From the NCBI GenBank assembly GCA_902795905.1, contig CADBMY010000178.1:1-7523 (forward strand): 7,523 bases of DNA, written 5' to 3'. Both the position numbers and the translations under genes were made by a program. Position 1 is the stretch's first letter. Each line of letters opens with the position of its first letter. The DNA comes from an uncultured Erysipelotrichaceae bacterium (GTDB taxonomy: Bacteria > Bacillota_I > Bacilli_A > Erysipelotrichales > Erysipelotrichaceae). Below are positions 1 to 5,680 of the stretch, in pieces. The notes below the pieces were generated by a model. That model was not told where the DNA came from. It saw only the letters and a program-made list of their open reading frames with translations, and did not search any database.

Positions 1-419
1 GTTTCACTGTAGCCGGTGCCTTCACTGACGGTAAGGTTGTACTGCTGCATCAGTCTTCGAAGCAGGGACTCTGTTTCAAGGGCGACACTGACATCGCGGT
101 TGACGCACAGCAGTCCGACAAGACGGTCTCTGTTTTTGATGAAGAACGTACTGGAATTAAAGTTTCTTCCTTTGCTTGAACCGTTATAGTTAGCTATATA
201 ATCCTGGGTTTTGTATAAACCTCTGTCAAGAATATCTCTGGCAAGATCAGTCAGCGGGGAGCCGATCCTTCTGCCGCTGTGATGCCCGTTCTCAATAGCT
301 ACTACCGAGTGCTCGGGATCGGAGACCTTGTGCAGGACGACTTCACAGGCAGGACCGCACAGTTCAGCGATAAATGATACCCACGGCCGGTATATTTCCA
401 ATACTTCATCATCTGTCAT
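1..419 (-). CDS. YheO/DauR-like PAS-domain transcriptional regulator (3' end cut by window)
   Basis: 139 complete codons are visible, starting at the ATG complementary to 417-419; the gene runs off the left edge with no stop. An AGAGG sequence about 7 bases upstream of the ATG supports this start. The visible part matches the N-terminal YheO-like PAS domain (PF08348 type): RPWVSFIAELCGP near residues 11-23, EVVLHKVSDPEHSVVAIENG at 26-45, IGSPLTDLARDIL at 52-64, NYNG at 77-80, a SSTFFIKN segment at 89-96 and GLLCVNRDVS at 102-111. Family members carry a C-terminal helix-turn-helix, which would lie outside the window. Pseudomonas DauR, of this family, controls D-arginine catabolism, and relatives often sit beside ridA and amino-acid catabolic genes. 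The gene is divergent from the ridA operon, so it probably controls that operon and itself (inference). No transmembrane segment or signal peptide is visible. Confidence 0.88.
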   Translation of the reverse strand, partial: MTDDEVLEIYRPWVSFIAELCGPACEVVLHKVSDPEHSVVAIENGHHSGRRIGSPLTDLARDILDRGLYKTQDYIANYNGSSKGRNFNSSTFFIKNRDRLVGLLCVNRDVSVALETESLLRRLMQQYNLTVSEGTGYSE

Positions 420-465
420 AAATAAAAACCTCTAACAATATATATTTATTTTAACATACAAAAGA

Positions 466-510
466 TGTGATTTTATGTGAGCATTTCACAAATTGTTCAC
501 ACAAGGTGAA
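466..510. promoter_or_regulatory. Array of TGTGA/TCACA half-sites, candidate operator of the divergent regulator
   Basis: TGTGA occurs at 466-470 and 476-480 (10 bases apart). TCACA occurs at 486-490 and 497-501 (11 bases apart). The inner pair forms a TGTGA-N5-TCACA dyad, 476-490. A second dyad, TTCAC-N5-GTGAA, covers 496-510, exactly 20 bases from the first centre to centre. The helical phasing suggests binding of a dimer or tetramer on one face of the DNA. The array lies between the YheO-like gene and the operon promoter, so the YheO-like protein is the natural candidate ligand. No binding site of that protein is known to me for comparison. Confidence 0.5.
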
Positions 511-538
511 AAATAATTTATCAGAGAAAAAATAATGC

Positions 539-567
539 TTGCAAACAAGCGCTTACATTGATACATT
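539..567 (+). promoter_or_regulatory. Candidate sigma-A promoter of the ridA operon
   Basis: TTGCAA (539-544) and TACATT (562-567) are separated by 17 bases. Each matches four of six consensus positions for the -35 and -10 elements. Transcription would begin near 574, leaving a leader of about 47 bases before the ridA ATG at 621. The cre-like operator sits inside the spacer, a typical place for catabolite repression. No better-spaced pair was found in the 420-620 gap; TTGACG at 572-577 has no -10 at the right distance. Confidence 0.5.
544..557 (-). promoter_or_regulatory. cre site (CcpA catabolite-repression operator)
   Basis: Read on the minus strand the site is TGTAAGCGCTTGTT, which fits the cre consensus TGWAARCGYTWNCW at 13 of 14 positions; only the C at position 13 differs. 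It is centred on the palindromic AAGCGCTT. It begins at the last base of the candidate -35 element and occupies most of the spacer, so CcpA-HPr(Ser-P) bound here would block RNA polymerase. This implies that the ridA operon is repressed when a preferred sugar is present (inference). Confidence 0.65.
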
Positions 568-578
568 GTACTTGACGG

Positions 579-595
579 TGATAGAGCATCTATCA
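579..595. promoter_or_regulatory. Perfect 7-bp dyad at the predicted transcription start
   Basis: TGATAGA (579-585) and TCTATCA (589-595) are perfect inverted repeats around a 3-base centre, GCA. The position is a few bases downstream of the predicted start site and about 25 bases upstream of the ridA ATG. It could be an operator for the adjacent regulator or another repressor, or a small 5'-leader hairpin. It is AT-rich in its arms and has no U-tract, so it is not a terminator. Confidence 0.45.
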
Positions 596-620
596 GTTCA
601 CTATGAGGGGAGGTGAATAC

Positions 621-1001
621 ATGAAGAAAGTAATCTCTACAAAAGGTGCTCCGGCAGCTATCGGACCTTACTCACAGGGTATCGCATCCGAAGGTAAGTT
701 TCTGATTATTTCCGGTCAGTTGCCGATCGATCCTGCCACAGGCAATTTCCCTGGTGAAGATATCGCGAGCCAGACCGAGCAGTCGCTGAAGAATATTGAA
801 GCTATTCTGTGTGAAGCAGGCTACACGGTAGAAGATGTGGTAGAGACCACAGTCATGCTGAGCGATATTGCAGATTTTGCGGCAATGAATGAAGTCTATG
901 CAAAACACTTCACTGAAAACTGCCCTGCAAGGTGTGCATTCCAGGTCGCTGCTCTGCCGCGTAATGCGAAAGTTGAAATCAGAGCGGTAGCCTGCAAGTA
1001 G
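621..1001 (+). CDS. ridA: RidA family 2-iminobutanoate/2-iminopropanoate deaminase
   Basis: A 126-residue cytoplasmic protein of normal RidA (YjgF/YER057c/UK114) length. RidA trimers hydrolyse reactive enamines and imines, notably 2-aminoacrylate and 2-iminobutanoate released by PLP enzymes, to the 2-keto acid and ammonia. Visible marks are the N-terminal KKVISTKGAPAAIGPYSQG (2-20), SGQLPIDPATG (31-41), the family signature beginning PARCAF (102-107) with the catalytic Arg104, and KVEIRAVA (117-124) with Glu119. The start at 621 is preferred over the in-frame ATG at 603 because GGGGAGGTGA (607-616) is an ideal ribosome binding site for 621 and the family N-terminus aligns there. It is the first gene of the operon, 49 bases before the DUF5058 gene. 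A PatB-like lyase encoded later in the array would supply its substrate. Confidence 0.95.
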   Translation: MKKVISTKGAPAAIGPYSQGIASEGKFLIISGQLPIDPATGNFPGEDIASQTEQSLKNIEAILCEAGYTVEDVVETTVMLSDIADFAAMNEVYAKHFTENCPARCAFQVAALPRNAKVEIRAVACK

Positions 1002-1050
1002 TATGCAAATTTAAAAAGAGCGTAAAGCTTATAAGGAGAAAAAGAAAATT

Positions 1051-1764
1051 ATGGGTAATCCTGCAGTACAAGCGATGAACGGCACGATTTGGGTATTTGC
1101 CGGCATCCTGATCGTCTGGGTTCTTGTTCAGTCCTTCCTGTTCTGGAGACTGGTCATGAGCTTCAACAACAAATTCAATCTCGTTAGTAAAGAAGAAATC
1201 AGTTCTGCTATTCAGACCGGCGCTACAGCCGCTATTGGTCCGTCCCTGAACTCGATCGTTGTCTGCTTAACACTGATCGCCATGGTCGGTTCCGCTACAG
1301 CATTCATGAGATGCGGCGTTATCGGTGCACCTGGTTGGGAACTGTTAATGGCTAACACAGCTGCTGCTACAGCTGGTGTTAACTTCGAAGATGCCGGATT
1401 CAACGAAGGCGTATTCACATTTGCAATCTTCTGCATGGTTCTGGCTTCTGCTCCGTACTTCATCAACACGATGATCACACTGAAGCCGCTGGATATGGCA
1501 GCTGCCAAGGCTACTGAGTCCGGTGCAAAGGTCACCTTCACATCCTATATGGCTGATGGTGCTATGTACGGTCTGCTGTCCTATTCCCTGCTGAATAACT
1601 ATAAGGGACCTGCTTCTATCGCTGCTATCGTCGGTGCTGCTATCGGCTATCTCTGCTGGAGCAAGCTCTCCGAAGGCAAGAAGGGTATGGGCGCTTACTC
1701 TCTGGCAGTCGGCATGCTGTGCGGTATGCTCTTCGGTCAGGTATGCGCAACGATCCTGGGTTAA
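1051..1764 (+). CDS. DUF5058 family polytopic membrane protein, putative transporter subunit
   Basis: A 237-residue integral membrane protein that I recognise as DUF5058, a Bacillota family without an assigned biochemical function. Hydrophobic segments lie near residues 12-34, 64-82, 120-143, 168-182, 187-205 and 213-235. Between the first two is a polar stretch (38-55, NNKFNLVSKEEISSAIQ), followed by the conserved-looking TAAIGPSLNS (59-68). There is no cleavable signal peptide and no nucleotide-binding motif. AAGGAG at 1033-1038 precedes the ATG by 12 bases. The stop is 20 bases from the next gene, which also encodes a polytopic membrane protein, so the two probably form a complex. Strong preference for GCT, GGT, CTG, ATC and AAC codons suggests high expression. 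Placement between ridA and a dipeptidase gene favours import of an amino acid or dipeptide (inference). Confidence 0.85.
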   Translation: MGNPAVQAMNGTIWVFAGILIVWVLVQSFLFWRLVMSFNNKFNLVSKEEISSAIQTGATAAIGPSLNSIVVCLTLIAMVGSATAFMRCGVIGAPGWELLMANTAAATAGVNFEDAGFNEGVFTFAIFCMVLASAPYFINTMITLKPLDMAAAKATESGAKVTFTSYMADGAMYGLLSYSLLNNYKGPASIAAIVGAAIGYLCWSKLSEGKKGMGAYSLAVGMLCGMLFGQVCATILG

Positions 1765-1784
1765 TGAAAGGAAGAGTGTAAAAT

Positions 1785-2510
1785 ATGTCTGAGAACAAGA
1801 AAACATTAACACCTGCAGAGGAGTATTACATTCACGAATTTACACCTGCAGTTCATAAGATCGGCCGCTTCACGATGGCTGTTGCCTTCGTTCTGAGCTT
1901 CCTGCCGGTTATCTACTTCTACTTCGTAAAGGGTTATACAGTACCCGTTTCCACATACATTTCCGGTATTACAGCAGTTTCTGCTATCGGTATTGGTATG
2001 TGGCTGACTGAGCCTATGGTTTACTGGCCGATCCTCGGTTCCGCCGGTACATATATCGCTTATCTGTCCGGTAACGTCGGCGGTATGCGTTTCCCTGTAT
2101 CCGTAACTGTTCAGAAGATGGCTAACGCTGACATCACAACCCCCAGAGGTCAGATCGTTACAGTCGTAGGTATCGTTGCTTCCGTTGTTGCTAACCTGGT
2201 TATCCTGCTCTGCGTAGTCTTGGCCGGTGAGTGGATCATCAACCATCTGCCTGCTGCAGTACGTGCTTCCTTCGGCTTCGTCATGATCTCCATGATGGCT
2301 GCCAACATGCTGATGCGTTTCGGCATGAACGGTGGTGTTGCCAAGGCTCTGCCTAAAGTCTGGATGTACATGGTTGCCGGTGTTGTCGGTTTCTTCCTCG
2401 GCAAGTTCGTCCCTGCATTACATACATGGGGCATGGCTCTCGCTGTAGGTCTTGCAATCCTGGTTGCTTACTTCAGATACAGAAGCGATAAGGCTAAGCT
2501 CGAAGCTTAA
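1785..2510 (+). CDS. Polytopic membrane protein, probable partner of the DUF5058 protein
   Basis: A 241-residue protein that I cannot place in a named family. A polar N-terminus (1-26, with EEYYIHEFTP) precedes hydrophobic segments near 27-49, 58-73, 78-95, 124-147, 160-178, 193-209 and 213-231, and the C-terminus is basic (RYRSDKAK), which suggests it is cytoplasmic. The loop WPILGSAGTYIAYLSGNVGG (81-100), followed by MRFPVSVTVQK (101-111), is rich in Gly, Ser and Pro next to charged residues and resembles a substrate-path or re-entrant segment. GAAAGGAAG (1765-1773) is the ribosome binding site. Codon choice matches the DUF5058 gene. The short gap and shared codon style suggest two subunits of one permease in similar amounts. 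No ATPase or binding-protein gene is nearby, so a secondary transporter fits better than an ABC system. Confidence 0.75.
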   Translation: MSENKKTLTPAEEYYIHEFTPAVHKIGRFTMAVAFVLSFLPVIYFYFVKGYTVPVSTYISGITAVSAIGIGMWLTEPMVYWPILGSAGTYIAYLSGNVGGMRFPVSVTVQKMANADITTPRGQIVTVVGIVASVVANLVILLCVVLAGEWIINHLPAAVRASFGFVMISMMAANMLMRFGMNGGVAKALPKVWMYMVAGVVGFFLGKFVPALHTWGMALAVGLAILVAYFRYRSDKAKLEA

Positions 2511-2529
2511 TCAAAACTGAATCAACTAA

Positions 2530-2558
2530 CATTCCCCGGTCATACAGGCTGGGGAATG
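2530..2558 (+). other. Intercistronic stem-loop before the dipeptidase gene
   Basis: CATTCCCC (2530-2537) pairs perfectly with GGGGAATG (2551-2558) around a 13-base loop. It lies in the 75-base gap between the second membrane protein gene and the dipeptidase gene. No run of T follows, so it is unlikely to be a full terminator. It could protect the upstream mRNA end, mark a processing site or tune expression between the membrane and enzyme genes (inference). Confidence 0.5.
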
Positions 2559-2585
2559 ATTCTCTAGGTCAATAGGAGGTATAAC

Positions 2586-3572
2586 ATGTCTCATGCAATT
2601 GATATGCATTGCGATACACTGATGCTCGCAATGTTCCGCGACGGTGCTGAAGCAGACGTATTTAGCCGTCCTGATCAGCATCTCGATGTTAAGCGCCTCG
2701 TTGAAGGCGGTGCCATGGCACAGTTCTTCGCGATCTTCATTCCGCCGCAGGGTGTATACAAGCACTTCGGTATTCCCGAACTGACACCTGAGCAGTATAT
2801 CAACGGCTGCGCAAAGATCTTCCGCAATACGATCGAACGTCACAGCGATGTTCTGGCTGAAGCTAAGAACGCTGATGATATCGAGCGTAACTTCAAGAAC
2901 GGTAAGGTAAGTGCTGTTCTGACCATGGAAGACGGTGTAGAAGTACACGGTGATATGGCTAAGCTCGATCATTTCTATGATATGGGTGTACGTGCTCTGA
3001 CCCTGACATGGAACTTTGAGAACTGCTTTGGAGCTCCTAACTCCAAGGATCCTGCAATCATGAACAAGGGTCTGACAGAATTCGGTAAGGAAGCTGTCAA
3101 GCACATGCAGGATATCGGTATGCTGGTTGACGTCAGCCACGTATCCGACGGTGTCTTCTGGGATGTATACAAGCAGGCTAAAGTACCGTTTGTTGCGACA
3201 CATTCCAACTGCCGTACGATCTGCGGTCATACCAGAAACATGACAGATGACATGATCAAGGCTCTGCACGAAAAGGGCGGTGCCATGGGTATCAACTTCG
3301 GTCATGAATTCCTGGATGCTACAGAAGGCAACCTGACAAGCCGTATTGATGATATGGTCAAGATGGCTCTCCATGAAAAAGAGATCGCCGGAGTTGATGT
3401 TATCGCTATCGGTACAGACTTTGACGGTATTGAAGGAACTCTTGAGGTCAACGGACCTGATAAGATGCACCTGCTGTTCGATGCTCTCGTAAGAGCAGGA
3501 TTTACAACTGCAGAAGTTGACCAGATTGCTTACGGAAACGTTCTTCGTATCATGCACGAAGCAGTGAAGTAA
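2586..3572 (+). CDS. M19 family zinc dipeptidase (membrane dipeptidase/renal dipeptidase family)
   Basis: A 328-residue TIM-barrel metallodipeptidase (PF01244) of usual bacterial length. The binuclear zinc ligands are visible: His8 and Asp10 in DMHCD, bridging Glu115 in MEDG, His185 in DVSHVS, His206 in ATHSN, and catalytic-site Asp278 in IGTDFDG. Arg217-Asn218 in HTRNMTDD is the usual substrate-carboxylate region. The human substrate-binding His152 position, normally LTLTH, is Trp142 here (LTLTWNFEN). There is no signal peptide or GPI-type tail, so it should act in the cytoplasm. Family enzymes hydrolyse dipeptides, including Cys-Gly and those with a C-terminal D-residue. AGGAGG (2574-2579) gives a strong start. 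It follows two membrane protein genes, consistent with cleavage of an imported dipeptide; the actual substrate is unknown. Confidence 0.92.
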   Translation: MSHAIDMHCDTLMLAMFRDGAEADVFSRPDQHLDVKRLVEGGAMAQFFAIFIPPQGVYKHFGIPELTPEQYINGCAKIFRNTIERHSDVLAEAKNADDIERNFKNGKVSAVLTMEDGVEVHGDMAKLDHFYDMGVRALTLTWNFENCFGAPNSKDPAIMNKGLTEFGKEAVKHMQDIGMLVDVSHVSDGVFWDVYKQAKVPFVATHSNCRTICGHTRNMTDDMIKALHEKGGAMGINFGHEFLDATEGNLTSRIDDMVKMALHEKEIAGVDVIAIGTDFDGIEGTLEVNGPDKMHLLFDALVRAGFTTAEVDQIAYGNVLRIMHEAVK

Positions 3573-3597
3573 GAGATCACTACTGAAAACATATAAT

Positions 3598-3631
3598 AAA
3601 CAGAAGACCGCTTATTGCGGTTCTTCTGTTT
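3598..3631 (+). terminator. Terminator-like hairpin between the dipeptidase and EIIC-like genes
   Basis: A GC core, CCGC (3608-3611) and GCGG (3617-3620), closes a 5-base TTATT loop. The outer arms AAACAGAAGA (3598-3607) and TTCTTCTGTTT (3621-3631) extend the stem to about 14 pairs with one bulged T. The T-rich 3' arm is what an intrinsic terminator has, but CTG interrupts the run and no further T-tract follows. It may be a partial terminator or attenuator that lowers expression of the three distal genes. It ends 21 bases before the EIIC-like start. Confidence 0.55.
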
Positions 3632-3652
3632 GCTAAAAGGGGTAAGAAATCT

Positions 3653-4663
3653 ATGATTGCATTCTTAAAGGGAATTGCCTGCCTGGTAGCGGTCATTCTG
3701 TTCTTCAGTCTTGTAAGTCTGAAGTTTCCTTCAGGGGATAAGGCAATGAGCGGTGTGGCCAACGCTGCGGTATGTACATTCCTTGTGGAAGCTATCTACA
3801 AATATATTCTTGGTGACTTTGCCGGCATCGAATTCTTCGGTGCTGTAGGCTCTGTCAGCGGCAGCATGGGCGCTCCGGCAGCTGCTCTGCTTGTTGGTAT
3901 AGCCATGGGCGGCAATCCGATCTATTCTGCAGCCGGTGCTTTTGCGGTAGCAGGGTACGGTATTCTGCCCGGTTTCCTTGCCGGATACTGCATGTACTGG
4001 CTGCTGCACTGGCTTGAAAAGCATCTGCCCAGCGGTATCGACATGATCCTGCTGACACTGATCTCTGCGGCCGGACACTATGCAATCGCCAAATACAGTG
4101 ATCCGTATGTATCTTCCGTACTGACGATCATCGGCGGCGCGATCTCCGAGGCAACAACATATTCACCGGTCGTCATGGGCTTTATCCTCGGCGGTCTGAT
4201 GAAGATCATCTGCACAAGCCCGATGTCCAGTATGGCATTAACAGCCATGCTTAGTCTTACAGGTCTGCCCATGGGTATTGCGGCAGTTGCCTGCTTCGGC
4301 GGCACTTTCTCCAACGGTGTTGTCTTCCACCGCTTGAAAATGGGTGACAGAGGCAAGGTCATTGCGGTCATGCTGGAGCCTCTGACACAGGCGAATATCA
4401 TCACTTCCAATCCGGTGATCATCTATTCGTCAAGCTTCCTCGGCGGTGCTCTTTCGGGTACTGCGGCTGCTCTGTTCGGTATCATCGACAACGCACCCGG
4501 TACAGCCAGCCCGATCCCGGGACTTCTGGCTCCGTTTGCATTCAATCCTCCCGGCAAGGTAGCTCTTGTCATGGCAATCGCGCTTGTATGCGGCGTGATC
4601 AGCGGATTTATCATTTCCACGGTCGCCAAGAAGATCAATTACAAAGTTGTTATTCCCAACTAG
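3653..4663 (+). CDS. PTS EIIC-like permease, standalone membrane domain (PF13303 type)
   Basis: A 336-residue polytopic membrane protein with about nine or ten hydrophobic segments, starting with residues 4-24. The C-terminal half has marks of the PTS_EIIC_2 family: TSPMSSMALTAMLSLTG (188-204), PLTQANIITSNPVIIY (243-258), a short IIDNAPGTASPIPG stretch (277-290) and FAFNPPGK (295-302). No EIIA or EIIB domain is fused or encoded nearby, so PEP-dependent phosphorylation of cargo cannot be assumed; standalone members have no settled function. AAAAGGGG (3635-3642) lies 10 bases before the ATG. Its stop is 9 bases from the DUF4003 start. Ala codons are mixed (GCG, GCC, GCA, GCT), unlike the GCT-rich upstream genes. 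Cargo is unknown; sugar is the default guess, an organic or amino acid an alternative. Confidence 0.8.
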   Translation: MIAFLKGIACLVAVILFFSLVSLKFPSGDKAMSGVANAAVCTFLVEAIYKYILGDFAGIEFFGAVGSVSGSMGAPAAALLVGIAMGGNPIYSAAGAFAVAGYGILPGFLAGYCMYWLLHWLEKHLPSGIDMILLTLISAAGHYAIAKYSDPYVSSVLTIIGGAISEATTYSPVVMGFILGGLMKIICTSPMSSMALTAMLSLTGLPMGIAAVACFGGTFSNGVVFHRLKMGDRGKVIAVMLEPLTQANIITSNPVIIYSSSFLGGALSGTAAALFGIIDNAPGTASPIPGLLAPFAFNPPGKVALVMAIALVCGVISGFIISTVAKKINYKVVIPN

Positions 4664-4672
4664 AGGTAGCTT

Positions 4673-5653
4673 ATGGATATCAGAAGACAGGAATTATGTG
4701 AACTGATGACACAGAACCGCATGGTCACCATGGCGGTATCACGTTCGCAGGATATTGAATTCAGCAGTCTCTGTGCAACGGTTGCGACATGTGAGCGTAA
4801 GGAGCTGGACAGTGATGAGATAGCTTATGCGACACAGCTAATCAGAAAAAACAGATTTCTGGGCAGTGAATTCCTGCCGGGAAGCCGGATGGTTCTCTCT
4901 ACATGTCTGAAGATGGAACCGGATGAGGAGACCCTGATCAACCGTGTTATCAACATTGATAAGATGCTGATGAAGGAAATGCTTCCCAGCCATCATCTGA
5001 GTCTGACAGCGATGATGATCGCCAGAGCAAATCTTGATGAATCCAGGGATCCTGAGATCGTTAAAGGTATCGGTGAACAGTACAAGGTGCTCAGAGAACG
5101 TTTCCCGTTCCTGGTCAGTGATAATGACTGCTGTGCAGCCGCAATGGCTGTACTTGACGGCAAGGATGCGGACAAGTTCGGTGACGAGATGGAAGCATCT
5201 CTGCAGAAACTGCGTAAGCATGCTCTGTCCAAGAAAGTGCTGATTCCGCTTGCTCAGTTATGTGCACTGTCAAAGATGAGCGTTGAAGAGAAGACCGAGA
5301 GATTCCGGACAATGCTGGAGATGCTGGAAGATGCCAATATCCCGGTAGGTACGGAAGACTACGACTTTGCGGCGATCGGTGCTCTGGCCATGGCCAGTCA
5401 TGATCTTGAACGTTCGGTAAACAACGTCCGTGATATCCTCGGATATATCAATGAGCATCAGAATCTGCACAGATTCTCCAGATCGATCCGCAACCGCAGA
5501 CGTACTCTGTATGCGATCTTCCTGGAACTGGCAGCACTTGCGGAGGAGACAGAGGATCCTTCCGAGAAGTATAAGATCAAGATGTTCAGAGTTTCTGCTG
5601 TAACAGCCGCTTTGGTAAATGATGTAACCCGCTATCTGGACGGAATGTATTAG
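4673..5653 (+). CDS. DUF4003 family protein
   Basis: A 326-residue soluble, mainly alpha-helical protein recognised as DUF4003 (PF13170 type) by length and overall pattern: two helical halves joined near a YKVLRERFPFLVSDND stretch (137-152), a repeated SxHHLSLTAMMIA / EDYDFAAIGALAM type of segment (106-117, 228-240), and a basic SRSIRNRRR cluster (269-277). No catalytic motif, signal peptide or membrane segment is seen, and its function is unknown. The AGAGGTAG ribosome binding site (4662-4669) overlaps the stop codon of the EIIC-like gene and the gap is only 9 bases, so translation is probably coupled. The pairing suggests a cytoplasmic accessory or control protein for the permease (inference). 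Codon choice resembles the permease gene. Confidence 0.75.
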   Translation: MDIRRQELCELMTQNRMVTMAVSRSQDIEFSSLCATVATCERKELDSDEIAYATQLIRKNRFLGSEFLPGSRMVLSTCLKMEPDEETLINRVINIDKMLMKEMLPSHHLSLTAMMIARANLDESRDPEIVKGIGEQYKVLRERFPFLVSDNDCCAAAMAVLDGKDADKFGDEMEASLQKLRKHALSKKVLIPLAQLCALSKMSVEEKTERFRTMLEMLEDANIPVGTEDYDFAAIGALAMASHDLERSVNNVRDILGYINEHQNLHRFSRSIRNRRRTLYAIFLELAALAEETEDPSEKYKIKMFRVSAVTAALVNDVTRYLDGMY

Positions 5654-5680
5654 AATAGAAATAGAAAAAAGGAGAAGATA

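Noticed and set aside
476..490. TGTGA-N5-TCACA as a CRP-cAMP site
   Set aside because: The CRP consensus spacer is 6 bases, and this type of organism normally lacks the cAMP-CRP system; a local regulator fits better.
466..510. Short CRISPR-like or tandem repeat array
   Set aside because: The repeat units are only 5 bases with 5-6 base spacing, which fits an operator array, not a CRISPR.
572..577. TTGACG as a -35 element for ridA
   Set aside because: No acceptable -10 sequence lies 16-18 bases downstream.
603..620. Upstream in-frame ATG giving an 18-base longer RidA
   Set aside because: The extension (MRGGEY) encodes the ribosome binding site itself, and RidA proteins start at MKKVIST-like sequence; 621 is the better start.
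1212..2434. Several open frames on the minus strand opposite the two membrane protein genes
   Set aside because: They overlap each other and clear coding sequence, with no plausible start signals or domains.
2526..3557. 343-codon open frame on the minus strand opposite the dipeptidase gene
   Set aside because: It mirrors a gene with clear M19 motifs, has no recognisable domain, and is a by-product of biased codon use on the opposite strand.
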